Positions 14,461 through 27,697 of a stretch of DNA of 64,000 nt are shown here, one piece after another. Both the position numbers and the translations under genes were made by a program. The notes under the pieces are model-generated. The model saw only the letters and a list, made by a program, of their open reading frames with translations, was not told the origin of the DNA and made no database searches. Numbering within the stretch: the first letter of the stretch is position 1; the number at the start of each line of letters is the position of its first letter. The DNA is from an uncultured OM182 clade bacterium (GTDB lineage Bacteria > Pseudomonadota > Gammaproteobacteria > Pseudomonadales > Azotimanducaceae). The stretch covers positions 80,334 to 144,333 of the forward strand of contig CAJJAA010000023.1 of NCBI GenBank assembly GCA_905182025.1. Direction: 5' to 3'.

Positions 14461-15846
14461 GTGGCTACCGATAAACTAAAATCGGACTCACCCAAGGCAG
14501 ACACTATTGCCGCGGTAGCAACCCCTAGTGGTAGAGGTGGGGTTGGTATCGTTAGAGTTTCAGGACCCTGCGTCACCGAAATAGCAGAACAGATTATCGG
14601 CGGACTCCCACCGGTAAGAAAAGCCGTCTATAAAAATTTTTTAGACCAAACCGGAACGATCGTTGACCAAGGTTTGGCGCTCTTCTTTAAGGCACCTAAC
14701 TCATTCACTGGAGAAGATGTTCTAGAGCTTCAGGGCCATGGTGGTCCAATTGTGATGGATATGCTTTTGACAACTGTGCTCACTGCCGGAGCTCGACAAG
14801 CCAGGCCCGGCGAGTTCTCTGAGCGTGCTTTTCTGAACGATAAAATTGATCTCTCCCAAGCTGAGGCTATCGCCGATCTTATTGACTCGTCGAGTCAACA
14901 TGCTGCTAGAGGAGCAATGCGATCCTTGCAGGGCGAGTTCTCCAATATTGTTAGAGAACTTGATAACACTGTCGTTGAGCTTCGGATGTATGTTGAAGCA
15001 GCGATTGATTTTCCTGAAGAAGAGATTGATTTTTTGTCCGATGGCAATCTCGCTAAAAAATTGCAGGAAACAAAAAATGTATTTGTTCGTCTGATACAAC
15101 AAACCAAAGAAGGGGCGCTGCTACGCGAGGGTGTATCTCTAGTGCTTGCCGGTAAACCTAACGCGGGCAAATCTAGCTTGATGAACCAACTCTCTGGTCG
15201 GCAATCATCAATCGTTACCGCTATCGAGGGCACAACCCGTGATTTAGTGAACGAGCATATACAGATTGATGGAATACCTCTTAATCTAATAGATACCGCT
15301 GGGCTCAGACCGGCAACAGACGAGGTGGAAGAGGAGGGCGTCAGGCGCGCGTTGGCGGCAGTCGAGTCAGCAGAAGGTGTTTTACTTCTCATTGATCTCG
15401 CGATGGGAGATTGGCGAGACCAAGCGCTAAGTTTACTTGCTGAGTTGCCGACACTTGAATCGACTAAAGTGGTTGTTGTACTCAATAAACAGGATCTCGT
15501 TTCTCGTATGGATGAGGTATCAGAAGATTTTATTTATCCCGTTGTCCGAATTTCTGCAAAAAATGGCCAGGGGATCGACGAATTACGATCCTCTATTAAA
15601 AGTACTTTTGGGATGGGTATCTCAGAGGAGGGTGTTTTCATTGCAAGAACCCGGCACCTCGAAGCATTATTGCTCGCCCAGCAGCACCTATTAGAGGGTA
15701 TCTCGCAGTTGGAAGAAAATCTCGCTGGGGATCTTCTGGCAGAAGAGCTACGCTTAAGCCATCAAAAACTGTGTGAGATTACCGGTGAGTTTAGTAGTGA
15801 CGACTTGCTGGGAAAGATATTCTCAAGCTTTTGTATTGGAAAATAG
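14461..15846 (+). CDS. mnmE: tRNA modification GTPase MnmE (TrmE)
   Basis: TIAAVATPSGRGGVGIVRVSG; GKPNAGKSSLMNQLSG; C-terminal FSSFCIGK; GTG start. Confidence 0.98.
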   Translation: MATDKLKSDSPKADTIAAVATPSGRGGVGIVRVSGPCVTEIAEQIIGGLPPVRKAVYKNFLDQTGTIVDQGLALFFKAPNSFTGEDVLELQGHGGPIVMDMLLTTVLTAGARQARPGEFSERAFLNDKIDLSQAEAIADLIDSSSQHAARGAMRSLQGEFSNIVRELDNTVVELRMYVEAAIDFPEEEIDFLSDGNLAKKLQETKNVFVRLIQQTKEGALLREGVSLVLAGKPNAGKSSLMNQLSGRQSSIVTAIEGTTRDLVNEHIQIDGIPLNLIDTAGLRPATDEVEEEGVRRALAAVESAEGVLLLIDLAMGDWRDQALSLLAELPTLESTKVVVVLNKQDLVSRMDEVSEDFIYPVVRISAKNGQGIDELRSSIKSTFGMGISEEGVFIARTRHLEALLLAQQHLLEGISQLEENLAGDLLAEELRLSHQKLCEITGEFSSDDLLGKIFSSFCIGK

Positions 15847-15982
15847 ACCTTTTAAGTTATGTTTTAGCTAGCACGTGTTATTTTTCTAGGAATCGTCATG
15901 TTGCCGCCTAAATTAGAGATACATAGACAAATACGGCACCATCCGTATACTTGCCCACCCAATTTTAAACGATCTGTGTTAA

Positions 15983-17860
15983 ATGGATTATCCGAGAAAA
16001 TTTGATGTAATCGTCGTCGGTGGCGGACATGCTGGCACAGAGGCTGCTTTGGCATCGGCGAGATCGGGTGCCGCAACCCTGCTGGTTACCCAGAGTATTG
16101 AGACGCTTGGTCAAATGTCGTGTAATCCGGCGATCGGCGGTATCGGTAAAAGTCATCTCGTTAAAGAAATCGATGCTTTAGGTGGCGTTATGGCGCAGGC
16201 GGCCGATTTCGCAGGGATACATTTCCGCGTCCTAAATTCCCGCAAAGGCCCAGCTGTAAGGGCGACCAGAGCACAATCGGATCGCCAACTGTACCGTCAA
16301 GCGATTCGACGTTTCATCGAAAACCAAGAAAATCTGCAATTGTTCCAACAGTCGGTCGATGACTTAATTGTGGAAGGCGACCAAGTGAGAGGCGTTGTTA
16401 CAAGTGGTGGCGTGCGTTTTAGAGCCCCCAGCGTGATATTGACTGTCGGTACATTTCTTGGCGGCATTATCCATGTTGGTATGCAAAAACAGCCCGGTGG
16501 TAGAGCGGGGGATGCGCCCTCAAACCGACTTTCGGAGAGACTCCGCGAGATGCCATTCACAGTGGATAGGCTCAAAACAGGTACACCTCCAAGAATTGAT
16601 GGTCGAACTGTCAATTATGACGGACTGGAAGCTCAACCAGGCGATGATCCAAGACCTGTGATGTCCTATTTGGGTTCGAGGCAAGACCATCCAGAGCAGG
16701 TGAATTGCTTTATAACCCACACCAGCGCGCAAACACACGAAATTATACGAAACGGCCTGGACCGTTCACCACTTTTTACTGGCGAAATAGACGGCGTTGG
16801 CCCGCGATATTGTCCGTCGATAGAAGATAAGGTCGTCAGATTTGCTGACAAGGATTCCCATCAGATATTCATAGAGCCTGAAGGGTTAAATAGCTATGAG
16901 CTATACCCGAACGGCATATCCACAAGTCTACCGTTCGATGTGCAGATCGATTTAGTGCGCAGTATTAAGGGCTTTGAAAATGCCGACATCACTCGCCCCG
17001 GTTACGCCATTGAATATGATTATTTTGAACCGAGGGATTTGAAGTCTTCGTTGGAAACGCGTTTTATTGGCGGCTTGTACTTTGCCGGACAAATTAACGG
17101 TACGACCGGGTATGAAGAGGCCGCTGCGCAGGGTTTGTTGGCGGGAATCAATGCCGCGAGAAGAAGTAAAGATCTTGAAAGTTGGTGCCCAGCAAGAAAT
17201 GAAGCCTATATTGGCGTGCTTGTCGATGACCTTATTACCATGGGTACCAAAGAACCTTATCGTATGTTCACGAGTCGGGCGGAGTACAGGTTGGTATTAA
17301 GACAGGACAATGCTGACCGAAGGCTGACGCCTGCTGGCCGCGAGCTAGGCATTGTTAATGATCAGCGTTGGCAGCGTTTCACAGAGAAAAGTGAATTAAT
17401 TGATAAGAGAAAAGAAGCGTTGAACAGCCAATGGGTCCAACCAGGGGACGATATCGAAAGTTATCTTGGTCAGGCACTTAATCATGAATATAGCCTCTCT
17501 GAACTGCTTAGACGACCTAAAGTAAACGTGGACTCGTTGCTTACGGCTGTCGGTATCGATTGGCCAGACCGTGAAGTCAATGAACAAATAGAGATCGACC
17601 TAAAATACGAAGGTTATATTAAGCGTCAGTTAGAAGAAGTTGAGAAGGTCAGTAGCCAGCACGGCGTCATCATTCCAGAGGCATTTGATTACTCCGTCGT
17701 CGGAGGATTATCAAATGAGGTACAGCAGAAGCTGACAACAATTAGGCCGGAGACTATTGGGCAAGCCAGCCGAATATCAGGTGTCACGCCCGCCGCAATC
17801 TCTTTGCTGTTAATCTTTCTGAAGAAGTATTCACAAACTCGATCTCGCCAAACAGGGTGA
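15983..17860 (+). CDS. mnmG: tRNA uridine-5-carboxymethylaminomethyl modification enzyme MnmG (GidA)
   Basis: [59 protein letters not shown]. Confidence 0.98.
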   Translation: MDYPRKFDVIVVGGGHAGTEAALASARSGAATLLVTQSIETLGQMSCNPAIGGIGKSHLVKEIDALGGVMAQAADFAGIHFRVLNSRKGPAVRATRAQSDRQLYRQAIRRFIENQENLQLFQQSVDDLIVEGDQVRGVVTSGGVRFRAPSVILTVGTFLGGIIHVGMQKQPGGRAGDAPSNRLSERLREMPFTVDRLKTGTPPRIDGRTVNYDGLEAQPGDDPRPVMSYLGSRQDHPEQVNCFITHTSAQTHEIIRNGLDRSPLFTGEIDGVGPRYCPSIEDKVVRFADKDSHQIFIEPEGLNSYELYPNGISTSLPFDVQIDLVRSIKGFENADITRPGYAIEYDYFEPRDLKSSLETRFIGGLYFAGQINGTTGYEEAAAQGLLAGINAARRSKDLESWCPARNEAYIGVLVDDLITMGTKEPYRMFTSRAEYRLVLRQDNADRRLTPAGRELGIVNDQRWQRFTEKSELIDKRKEALNSQWVQPGDDIESYLGQALNHEYSLSELLRRPKVNVDSLLTAVGIDWPDREVNEQIEIDLKYEGYIKRQLEEVEKVSSQHGVIIPEAFDYSVVGGLSNEVQQKLTTIRPETIGQASRISGVTPAAISLLLIFLKKYSQTRSRQTG

Positions 17861-18471
17861 TCGACACAAAGATTATAAATGCAGGTCTGGTTACTCTTGG
17901 CTTGAATCCGTCCGATCTCGGCAAAGATCTGGTTCGCTACCTTGAGCAGTTAGCCAAGTGGAATCGGGCTTTTAACCTGACGGCTATTCGAGAGCCGTCG
18001 ATGATGGTCACTCACCATATATTAGACTCACTGTCTGTGTTGCCATACGTTAAAGCCGACAAGATGCTAGATTTCGGTAGTGGAGCTGGCTTACCTGGTA
18101 TTCCCTTAGCGATGGCAAAACCGGACTTGGCGATGGTACTGCTCGACAGCAACAGTAAAAAGACGCGGTTCTTGCAACAAATGGTCATCGAACTGCCGTT
18201 GCCAAATTGTCGGGTTGTTCACGCGCGAGTGGAAAACTACGACGAAGTGTTCGAACAAATCGTCTGCCGAGCATTTTCATCCCTTGCAGACATCGCGGCA
18301 AAAGCGGCACACTTGCTCACCGCCGATGGAGAGATTTTGGCAATGAAGGCTCAACTCAACGATGATGAGTTAAAACAAGATTTGGGTGCCTTTGAAATAG
18401 CGACCGTACAGAAATTGGACGTGCCATACCTCAATGCAGATCGTCATCTTGTTACATTGAAGAAACGTTAA
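17857..18471 (+). CDS. rsmG: 16S rRNA m7G527 methyltransferase
   Basis: [42 protein letters not shown]; overlaps mnmG. Confidence 0.96.
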   Translation: MIDTKIINAGLVTLGLNPSDLGKDLVRYLEQLAKWNRAFNLTAIREPSMMVTHHILDSLSVLPYVKADKMLDFGSGAGLPGIPLAMAKPDLAMVLLDSNSKKTRFLQQMVIELPLPNCRVVHARVENYDEVFEQIVCRAFSSLADIAAKAAHLLTADGEILAMKAQLNDDELKQDLGAFEIATVQKLDVPYLNADRHLVTLKKR

Positions 18472-18483
18472 GGAGCGAACCCT

Positions 18484-19302
18484 TTGGGTAAAGTGCTGGC
18501 AATTGCCAACCAAAAAGGAGGTGTAGGAAAAACGACAACGAGCGTTAACCTCGCGGCTTCGCTTGCGGCAACCCAAAGAAAGGTACTGCTGATCGACCTT
18601 GATCCTCAAGGCAACGCAACCATGGGTAGCGGCGTAGATAAAAGTGACCTACAAGTATCCGTCTACGATGTCCTTGTCGGCGACAAGACTGTTGTTGAAT
18701 CTATCGTAGAAGCTAAAGCCTGTGGCTATGATCTGCTTGCGTCAAATATTGATCTAACAGCAGCGGAAATCGAGCTGATGGACCTCGACAGACGAGAATA
18801 CCGTCTACGTGATGGTCTTAGTGGTGCAAAAGAGAATTACGATTTCATTATTATAGACTGCCCTCCGTCGCTGAGTCTGTTGACGATTAATGGGTTAGCG
18901 GCAGCAGATTCGGTTGTCATACCGATGCAGTGTGAATACTACGCTCTGGAGGGCCTGTCCGCGCTAATAGACACAATTACGCGAATTATTGAAAAAGTGA
19001 ATCCGACCCTTGAGATCGAAGGTATCGTTCGAACCATGTACGATGCGCGCAATAGCCTGACACGCGATGTTTCGAAGCAGTTGGTTGATCACTTTGGCGA
19101 CAAGGTTTATCGAACCGTTATACCAAGAAATGTTAGGTTAGCGGAGGCCCCAAGTTATGGTCTACCCGTGCTTTACTACGATAAGCAATCGAGAGGCGCC
19201 AAGGCTTATTTAGCATTGGCTGGAGAAATTAACCGTCGATACGATAGCAGTCCCATGGCGCAGCAAGAGCCGGGCGCAGACGAAACGGGAGAACAACAAT
19301 AA
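18484..19302 (+). CDS. parA: Chromosome partitioning ATPase ParA
   Basis: KVLAIANQKGGVGKTTTSVNLAASLA, IIIDCPPSLSLLTINGL; TTG start. Confidence 0.96.
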   Translation: MGKVLAIANQKGGVGKTTTSVNLAASLAATQRKVLLIDLDPQGNATMGSGVDKSDLQVSVYDVLVGDKTVVESIVEAKACGYDLLASNIDLTAAEIELMDLDRREYRLRDGLSGAKENYDFIIIDCPPSLSLLTINGLAAADSVVIPMQCEYYALEGLSALIDTITRIIEKVNPTLEIEGIVRTMYDARNSLTRDVSKQLVDHFGDKVYRTVIPRNVRLAEAPSYGLPVLYYDKQSRGAKAYLALAGEINRRYDSSPMAQQEPGADETGEQQ

Positions 19303-20171
19303 TGGCAACAAAGAAAAGAGGCTTGGGTCGAGGTTTAGATGCTTTGCTTGGCGGCGACTCGAGAAAAACCGTTACCGAGCCGGTATCTAACGGACTCGCC
19401 GAGATACCTGTCGAATGGATCCAACCTGGTAAATACCAACCCAGGAGAATCATTGATGACGAAGCGTTGCAAGAACTGGCCGCATCGATTCGAGCTCAAG
19501 GCGTTATGCAGCCAATCGTGTTGCGTTCGGTTGGAGAAAATCGGTATGAAATTATTGCCGGTGAGCGTCGTTGGCGAGCAACACAACTTGCTGGCTTGGA
19601 TAAAATACCCTGCGTCATAAAAGAAGTGAACGATGAAGCCGCAGTGGCAATGTCCCTCATTGAGAACATTCAGCGCGAAGACCTTAACCCGATGGAAGAA
19701 GCGCTTGCTTTGCAGCGCCTCATTGAAGAGTTTGATCTCACACACCAGCAGGTAGCCGAAGCAGTGGGTAAGAGTCGTGCCGCGGTCAGCAACTTTTTAC
19801 GTTTGATCAACTTAGCGCCCGAAGTTACTCAAATGTTGGTGCATGGTGATATTGAGATGGGGCATGCAAGAGCCTTACTGTCACTCACGAACGATCAGCA
19901 AGGCAAATTGGCACGTGAAATTGCATCTTCTGGACTAAATGTTCGGCAGGCTGAAGCGTTGGTGAGAAAACTCACGAGTGGCGAAAAGCCACTGTCGCAA
20001 GCCAAGAAGGTCGATTCAGACACCAAACAACTCGAAAACAGATTATCGAGCAATCTTGGGCAGCCTGTTGAGATTAAGCATACGATAAAGGGTAGAGGAA
20101 AGTTGGTGATTAAATACAACAGCTTGGACGAGCTAGATGGCGTCTTAAGTCGATTTGGCGACCTAGGTTAG
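19302..20171 (+). CDS. parB: Chromosome partitioning protein ParB
   Basis: KRGLGRGLDALLG; IVLRSVGENRYEIIAGERRWRATQLAGL; ENIQREDLNPMEEA. Confidence 0.97.
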   Translation: MATKKRGLGRGLDALLGGDSRKTVTEPVSNGLAEIPVEWIQPGKYQPRRIIDDEALQELAASIRAQGVMQPIVLRSVGENRYEIIAGERRWRATQLAGLDKIPCVIKEVNDEAAVAMSLIENIQREDLNPMEEALALQRLIEEFDLTHQQVAEAVGKSRAAVSNFLRLINLAPEVTQMLVHGDIEMGHARALLSLTNDQQGKLAREIASSGLNVRQAEALVRKLTSGEKPLSQAKKVDSDTKQLENRLSSNLGQPVEIKHTIKGRGKLVIKYNSLDELDGVLSRFGDLG

Positions 20172-20231
20172 AAAAAAGTGGCCTAACTTGCAAAAAACAC
20201 CAAAAAAAAGCCGATTTTCTAGCAGTTCAAG

Positions 20232-20260
20232 TTGAAGGCGCATATTGAACTCTCTATACT
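20232..20260 (+). promoter_or_regulatory. Candidate sigma70 promoter of the atp operon
   Basis: TTGAAG (20232-20237), 17-bp spacer, TATACT (20255-20260), in the parB-atpI gap. Confidence 0.55.
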
Positions 20261-20428
20261 CTGCGCCCGAGCCGGACAGGGCATTTTCAACAAATCATAA
20301 TTTTAGTTGATGAGTCAGTTACTACTCGTAATGCGTCAGAGATTGGAAGTCACAGAAGTGGAAGTGTAAGTATCCGCATCAAAAGTCCAATTTACCGAAT
20401 TGTTTTAGCACAGCTTGTAGGAACAGTT

Positions 20429-20797
20429 TTGCTGGCAGCTGTGTGTTTGGTTGTTAGTTGGGAAGCCGCATATTCGTTTTTGTTTGGCGGTTTGACTTGT
20501 GTTTTACCAAGCTTGTTTATGGTTTGGCGTGTTAATCGACCGGAGACCGAGCCGGGTTTAGCGCTGAAACACATGGTCAGAGGCGAACTCGGCAAATTGT
20601 CGCTGACATTTTTGATGTTCGTGATGGTTTTTTACTGGATAGAGCCGTTGCGTATTGGCTTCTTTTTCAGCGGTTTGGTATTAGGTATGTTTTGTAACAT
20701 CTTGATGCCTCTAATAGAAATCAGATACAAATTGTCTAGCGATTTACAAAACGCTAAGCAAGAGAAGAAGTCGGCAGGCACACCGACGCTCGATTAG
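20429..20797 (+). CDS. atpI: F0F1 ATP synthase subunit I; annotated TTG start is probably internal
   Basis: Membrane protein with FGGLTCVLPSLFMVWR, directly before atpB; upstream in-frame sequence SIRIKSPIYRIVLAQLVGTV looks coding. Confidence 0.8.
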   Translation: MLAAVCLVVSWEAAYSFLFGGLTCVLPSLFMVWRVNRPETEPGLALKHMVRGELGKLSLTFLMFVMVFYWIEPLRIGFFFSGLVLGMFCNILMPLIEIRYKLSSDLQNAKQEKKSAGTPTLD

Positions 20798-20879
20798 ACT
20801 CGAGCAAAATGGTCCAAGGTTGTCTAGTCAATCCACAGGATGTCTAGAACCAATATAAATAGAGACTAATAGAGTTTAA

Positions 20880-21728
<849 letters not shown>

Positions 21729-21779
21729 TTTAGGTAAATTTTTTGTAAATTAAATTTTGACGAGCAACATTAGGAGTAA

Positions 21780-22010
<231 letters not shown>

Positions 22011-22047
22011 TTCGCAAGCTATCATTTCCCAATTTTAGAGGTGAAGT

Positions 22048-22518
22048 GTGACAATTAATCTAACCATGCTAGGCCAGCTTATTTCCTTTGTGCTGTTTGT
22101 CTTGTTCTGCATGAAGTTTGTCTGGCCCCCAATAACGCAAATTTTGCGTGAAAGGCAGGCGGCTTTAGCAGAAGGTCTTGAAAAAGCCGCTGCTGCAGAG
22201 AAGCAACTGGAAGAAGCGAATAACGTAGCTGAAGCTGAGCTCGATGACGCGAAAAAGCAATCTGCAGAATTGATTGCACAAGCGCGAAACAGAGCCAGCC
22301 AGATTGTCGAAGAAGCCAAGACGACCGCTCAAGAAGAGGCAGACCGAATTAAGGTAGGCGCTCAGGCCGAGATCGATCAAGAAATCAATCAAGCAAGAGA
22401 ATCGCTTCGATCTGAAGTCAGTGTTCTTGCAATTGAAGGCGCTGAGAAAATCTTGGAAAGCAGCGTCGATAGACAGGCTCATGAACAAATGCTGCAGAAA
22501 ATCGCCGCACGACTGTAA
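22048..22518 (+). CDS. atpF: F0F1 ATP synthase subunit b
   Basis: [28 protein letters not shown] followed by a long coiled coil; GTG start. Confidence 0.96.
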   Translation: MTINLTMLGQLISFVLFVLFCMKFVWPPITQILRERQAALAEGLEKAAAAEKQLEEANNVAEAELDDAKKQSAELIAQARNRASQIVEEAKTTAQEEADRIKVGAQAEIDQEINQARESLRSEVSVLAIEGAEKILESSVDRQAHEQMLQKIAARL

Positions 22519-22589
22519 GTTCGATAAGCACCCGCTTTTCAATTACGTCAATAACGGACGTGCAGAAGAAGTGGGTTAAAAGGTAAACA

Positions 22590-23132
22590 ATGGCAGAATC
22601 AGAATTAACAACGGTAGCAAGACCCTATGCTCGAGCAGCTTTTGCTCAGGCATTGGGCGAAGCATCAGGTCTTTCGAACTGGTCAAGAATGCTTGGCGTG
22701 TTGGCCGCTGCTGTTCAACAGGATTTGGTGAAAGTTGCACTTGATAATCCCAAGCTAACGACCGAAGACGAAGCATCATTAGTGATACAGGTTCTAGGTG
22801 ACGAGCTGACGGATAAGGGCTGCAATTTTGTTAACGTTTTAGCCGATTACAATCGAATTTCCTTGTTACCTGTTATTGCTGAACTCTATGAGATTCAAAA
22901 AGCCAATCACGAGAAAACAATTGAAGTCGAAATCACCAGCGCTTACGAAGTTGACGAAGCGGCCCAACAACAGTTGAGCGACGCGCTGAAGCAAAAACTT
23001 CAAAGAGAGGTCAATCTCTCTACGACAGTAGATCAATCACTTATCGGTGGTGTGATCATCCGAACAGAAGATACCGTTATTGATAATTCTGTTCGCGGCA
23101 AGCTTGAAAAACTGTCACAAGTACTTAATTAA
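22590..23132 (+). CDS. atpH: F0F1 ATP synthase subunit delta
   Basis: TVARPYARAAFAQAL; VDQSLIGGVIIRTEDTVIDNSVRGKLEKL. Confidence 0.97.
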   Translation: MAESELTTVARPYARAAFAQALGEASGLSNWSRMLGVLAAAVQQDLVKVALDNPKLTTEDEASLVIQVLGDELTDKGCNFVNVLADYNRISLLPVIAELYEIQKANHEKTIEVEITSAYEVDEAAQQQLSDALKQKLQREVNLSTTVDQSLIGGVIIRTEDTVIDNSVRGKLEKLSQVLN

Positions 23133-23159
23133 TTTTAACCATTCCTTGAGGAACGGAAA

Positions 23160-24704
23160 ATGCAACAACTGAACCCTTCCGAAATTAGCGAGATTATCAA
23201 GCAACGTATTGAGAAGCTTGATGTCTCTTCTGAAGCGCGAAATGAAGGTACGATCGTCAGTGTTTCTGACGGTATTGTGCGTATTCATGGCTTAGCCGAC
23301 GTTCAAAACGGCGAGATGATCGAGTTTGAAGGTAACCTCTTCGGATTTGCACTCAACCTTGAGAGAGACTCTGTAGGTGCCGTTGTACTAGGCGACTACA
23401 AAACTTTACGAGAAGGTCAAACAGCAAAATGTACTGGCCGAATCCTTGAGGTGCCCACGGGCGACGAAATGCTAGGACGCGTTGTTGACGCATTGGGTAA
23501 CCCAATCGACGGCAAAGGCGCGATTAACGCCAGCTCAACATCACCGGTAGAGAAGGTTGCGCCAGGTGTTATTGCGCGAAAGCACGTTAACGAACCGGTT
23601 CAAACTGGCTTGAAGTGTATCGACTCTATGATCCCGGTTGGCCGTGGCCAGCGTGAATTGATCATTGGTGACCGTCAAACAGGTAAAACAGCCATTGCGA
23701 TCGACGCGATCATTAACCAGCAGAAGTCTGGTATTAAATGTGTCTATGTCGCAATCGGACAGAAGTTTTCTTCCGTCGCAAACGTGGTTAGAACACTTGA
23801 AGAGCATGGCGCGATGGAAAATACCATTGTCGTTGTTGCCGGTGCTGCAGACCCAGCGCCTATGCAGTACATCGCACCTTACTCAGGTTGTGCGATGGGT
23901 GAATACTTCCGCGACAAAGGTGAAGATGCGCTCATTATTTATGATGACCTGACAAAGCAGGCCTGGGCATATCGACAGATTTCACTATTGCTTAGACGTC
24001 CGCCAGGCCGCGAAGCTTATCCAGGTGACGTTTTCTATCTTCACTCTCGATTGCTTGAACGTGCTGCACGTGTAAACGAAGATTATGTCGAAGCAGAAAC
24101 GAATGGTGCCGTTAAGGGTAAGACCGGTTCGTTAACAGCTCTACCAATCATTGAGACTCAGGCTGGTGACGTATCGGCATTCGTACCGACCAACGTTATC
24201 TCAATTACCGATGGACAGATATTCCTGGAGTCCGACAAGTTCAACGCTGGTGAACGACCCGCAATGAACCCGGGTATTTCAGTATCTCGCGTAGGCGGTG
24301 ATGCGCAGGTTAAATTCATGTCGAAGATTTCTGGTGGTATTAAGCTGGCTTTAGCGCAGTACCGAGAACTGGCTGCTTTTTCACAGTTTGCATCCGACCT
24401 TGATGACGCAACACGTCGTCAGCTAGAACACGGCGAACGAATTAATGAGTTGATGAAGCAAAAGCAATACGCTCCTATGAGTGTTGCTGAAATGGGTATT
24501 GTTTTATTTGCGGCAAACGAAGGCTATTTGCAGGATGTTGAAGTAAGCAAGGTATTGGATTTCGAATCAGCGCTTGTTTCCTACATGAACTCCGAGCACG
24601 CTGCGTTTATGGACGACGTAAATACTAACGGCGCCTATACACCAGAAGTTATTGAAGCAATGAAGAAGGCTTTGGATACATTTAAGTCAACTCAGACCTG
24701 GTAA
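23160..24704 (+). CDS. atpA: F0F1 ATP synthase subunit alpha
   Basis: [36 protein letters not shown]. Confidence 0.99.
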   Translation: MQQLNPSEISEIIKQRIEKLDVSSEARNEGTIVSVSDGIVRIHGLADVQNGEMIEFEGNLFGFALNLERDSVGAVVLGDYKTLREGQTAKCTGRILEVPTGDEMLGRVVDALGNPIDGKGAINASSTSPVEKVAPGVIARKHVNEPVQTGLKCIDSMIPVGRGQRELIIGDRQTGKTAIAIDAIINQQKSGIKCVYVAIGQKFSSVANVVRTLEEHGAMENTIVVVAGAADPAPMQYIAPYSGCAMGEYFRDKGEDALIIYDDLTKQAWAYRQISLLLRRPPGREAYPGDVFYLHSRLLERAARVNEDYVEAETNGAVKGKTGSLTALPIIETQAGDVSAFVPTNVISITDGQIFLESDKFNAGERPAMNPGISVSRVGGDAQVKFMSKISGGIKLALAQYRELAAFSQFASDLDDATRRQLEHGERINELMKQKQYAPMSVAEMGIVLFAANEGYLQDVEVSKVLDFESALVSYMNSEHAAFMDDVNTNGAYTPEVIEAMKKALDTFKSTQTW

Positions 24705-24722
24705 GAGGGTAACGAGAATACT

Positions 24723-25583
24723 ATGGCGAATGCCAAAGAACTCAGAAAGCAAATAGGCAGTATCAAGAATACGCAGAAGATTACCAGCGCCATGGAAATG
24801 GTTGCTGCTAGTAAGATGCGTAAAGCGCAAGAGCGCATGTCGAAAGGTCGCCCCTATTCTGATCACATTAGAACCGTGATCGGCCATGTAGCTATGGCTT
24901 CACCAGAATATCGCCATCAATTCATGATTGAGCGAGAAGTGAAGCGCATCGGGTACATTATTGTGACGACTGACAAAGGTCTTTGTGGCGGTTTGAACAT
25001 CAACCTGCTCAAAACCACGGTTAAAGACATAAAAAATTGGGTTGATGACGGCGTTGAAGTTGATTTGTGTCTTATCGGTAATAAAGGCGCGCAGTTCTTT
25101 AAGAGTTACGGCGGCAATGTCGTTGCAGCAAGTAGTCACGTGAGTGAAACGCCTCAAATGAGTGACCTTATCGGTAGCATTAAGGTGATGCTTGACTCAT
25201 TTGAGCAGGGTAGTATCGATAAGATTTATCTGTCGAATAACGTGTTTGTAAATACGATGACACAAAAGCCTACAATTAAGCAGTTGGTACCTTTAGATGC
25301 AGAAGATGACGGTGCAGAACGTGCGCGTTGGGACTACATCTACGAGCCAGATGCGAGACAATTGATCGAAGGGTTAGTCACTCGTTACCTTGAATCTCAG
25401 GTATATCAAGCTGTTGTAGAAAATGTTGCCTGCGAACAAGCGGCTAAAATGATTGCAATGAAAAGCGCGACCGATAACGCCGGTGATTTGGTTGATGAAC
25501 TGGAACTTGTTATGAACAACGCAAGACAGGCTGCGATCACACAAGAATTATCAGAAATTGTCAGTGGTGCAGCGGCCGTTTAG
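24723..25583 (+). CDS. atpG: F0F1 ATP synthase subunit gamma
   Basis: [32 protein letters not shown]. Confidence 0.99.
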   Translation: MANAKELRKQIGSIKNTQKITSAMEMVAASKMRKAQERMSKGRPYSDHIRTVIGHVAMASPEYRHQFMIEREVKRIGYIIVTTDKGLCGGLNINLLKTTVKDIKNWVDDGVEVDLCLIGNKGAQFFKSYGGNVVAASSHVSETPQMSDLIGSIKVMLDSFEQGSIDKIYLSNNVFVNTMTQKPTIKQLVPLDAEDDGAERARWDYIYEPDARQLIEGLVTRYLESQVYQAVVENVACEQAAKMIAMKSATDNAGDLVDELELVMNNARQAAITQELSEIVSGAAAV

Positions 25584-25621
25584 ATAACGCCAAAGCGTCA
25601 TACATTAAAGTTTAAGTTTAA

Positions 25622-27010
<1,389 letters not shown>

Positions 27011-27082
27011 ATAGAGTGTTTTTGTCCAAAAGAAGTATTTTGGTACGCTAAAAAAGCGCACCTGAAAAGAGGTATTTGGGAA

Positions 27083-27496
27083 ATGGCGGCGACGGTACAT
27101 TGCAGTATTGTTAGCGCAGAGAAAGAAATTTTCTCTGGTCAAGTGGAGATGGTAGTTGCGTCTGGCACGATTGGCGAACTGGGGTTTTATCCAGGCCATA
27201 CGCCTTTGTTGACAGGTGTTAAGCCAGGTCCAATTCGATTGAAGCTAGAAGGCGGAGAAGAAGAAATCTTTTTTGCTTCAGGCGGTTATATCGAAGTACA
27301 GCAAACATCGATCACTGTGCTCGCAGATACTGCGTTGCGTGCGGATGATCTTGATGAAGCAGCGGCTCAAGCAGCGCAAAATAAGGCCGAACAGGAACTT
27401 GCTGATAATCGCTCGGATATCGATTTTGGACGTGTCCAAGCGGATATTCAGGAAACTGCAGCGATGTTGCGGACGATTCGAAAATATCGAAAGTAG
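27083..27496 (+). CDS. atpC: F0F1 ATP synthase subunit epsilon
   Basis: CSIVSAEKEIFSGQVEMV; GELGFYPGHTPLLTGVKPG. Confidence 0.97.
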   Translation: MAATVHCSIVSAEKEIFSGQVEMVVASGTIGELGFYPGHTPLLTGVKPGPIRLKLEGGEEEIFFASGGYIEVQQTSITVLADTALRADDLDEAAAQAAQNKAEQELADNRSDIDFGRVQADIQETAAMLRTIRKYRK

Positions 27497-27540
27497 TTCT
27501 GCTAAGAAAGCATCTAATTGGTGAACCAACCAATGAATAT

Positions 27541-27567
27541 AAAGGTAGCGCGAGCTACCTTTTTTTT
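27541..27567 (+). terminator. Rho-independent terminator of the atp operon
   Basis: AAAGGTAGC-GCGA-GCTACCTTT stem with GNRA-type loop, followed by a T tract. Confidence 0.9.
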
Positions 27568-27697
27568 GCCCGTAAATTACGCACCGATCTTTGATAGGTA
27601 AGCCAAAAGTTTGCCGCTAGCGAAAGGACTAAAACGCTAAAAGGTGTCATCAAATTGACAAAGCGCCCATATCTTATCAAGTGAGCAGCGGGTTAAA

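Noticed and set aside
14895-15485. 196-aa minus-strand ORF inside mnmE
   Set aside because: Antisense shadow of a conserved GTPase; Ser/Thr/Arg-rich low-information translation.
15868-15885. tagcacgtgtta in the mnmE-mnmG gap as parS
   Set aside because: Only the CACGTG core matches; flanking GTT/AAC arms are missing.
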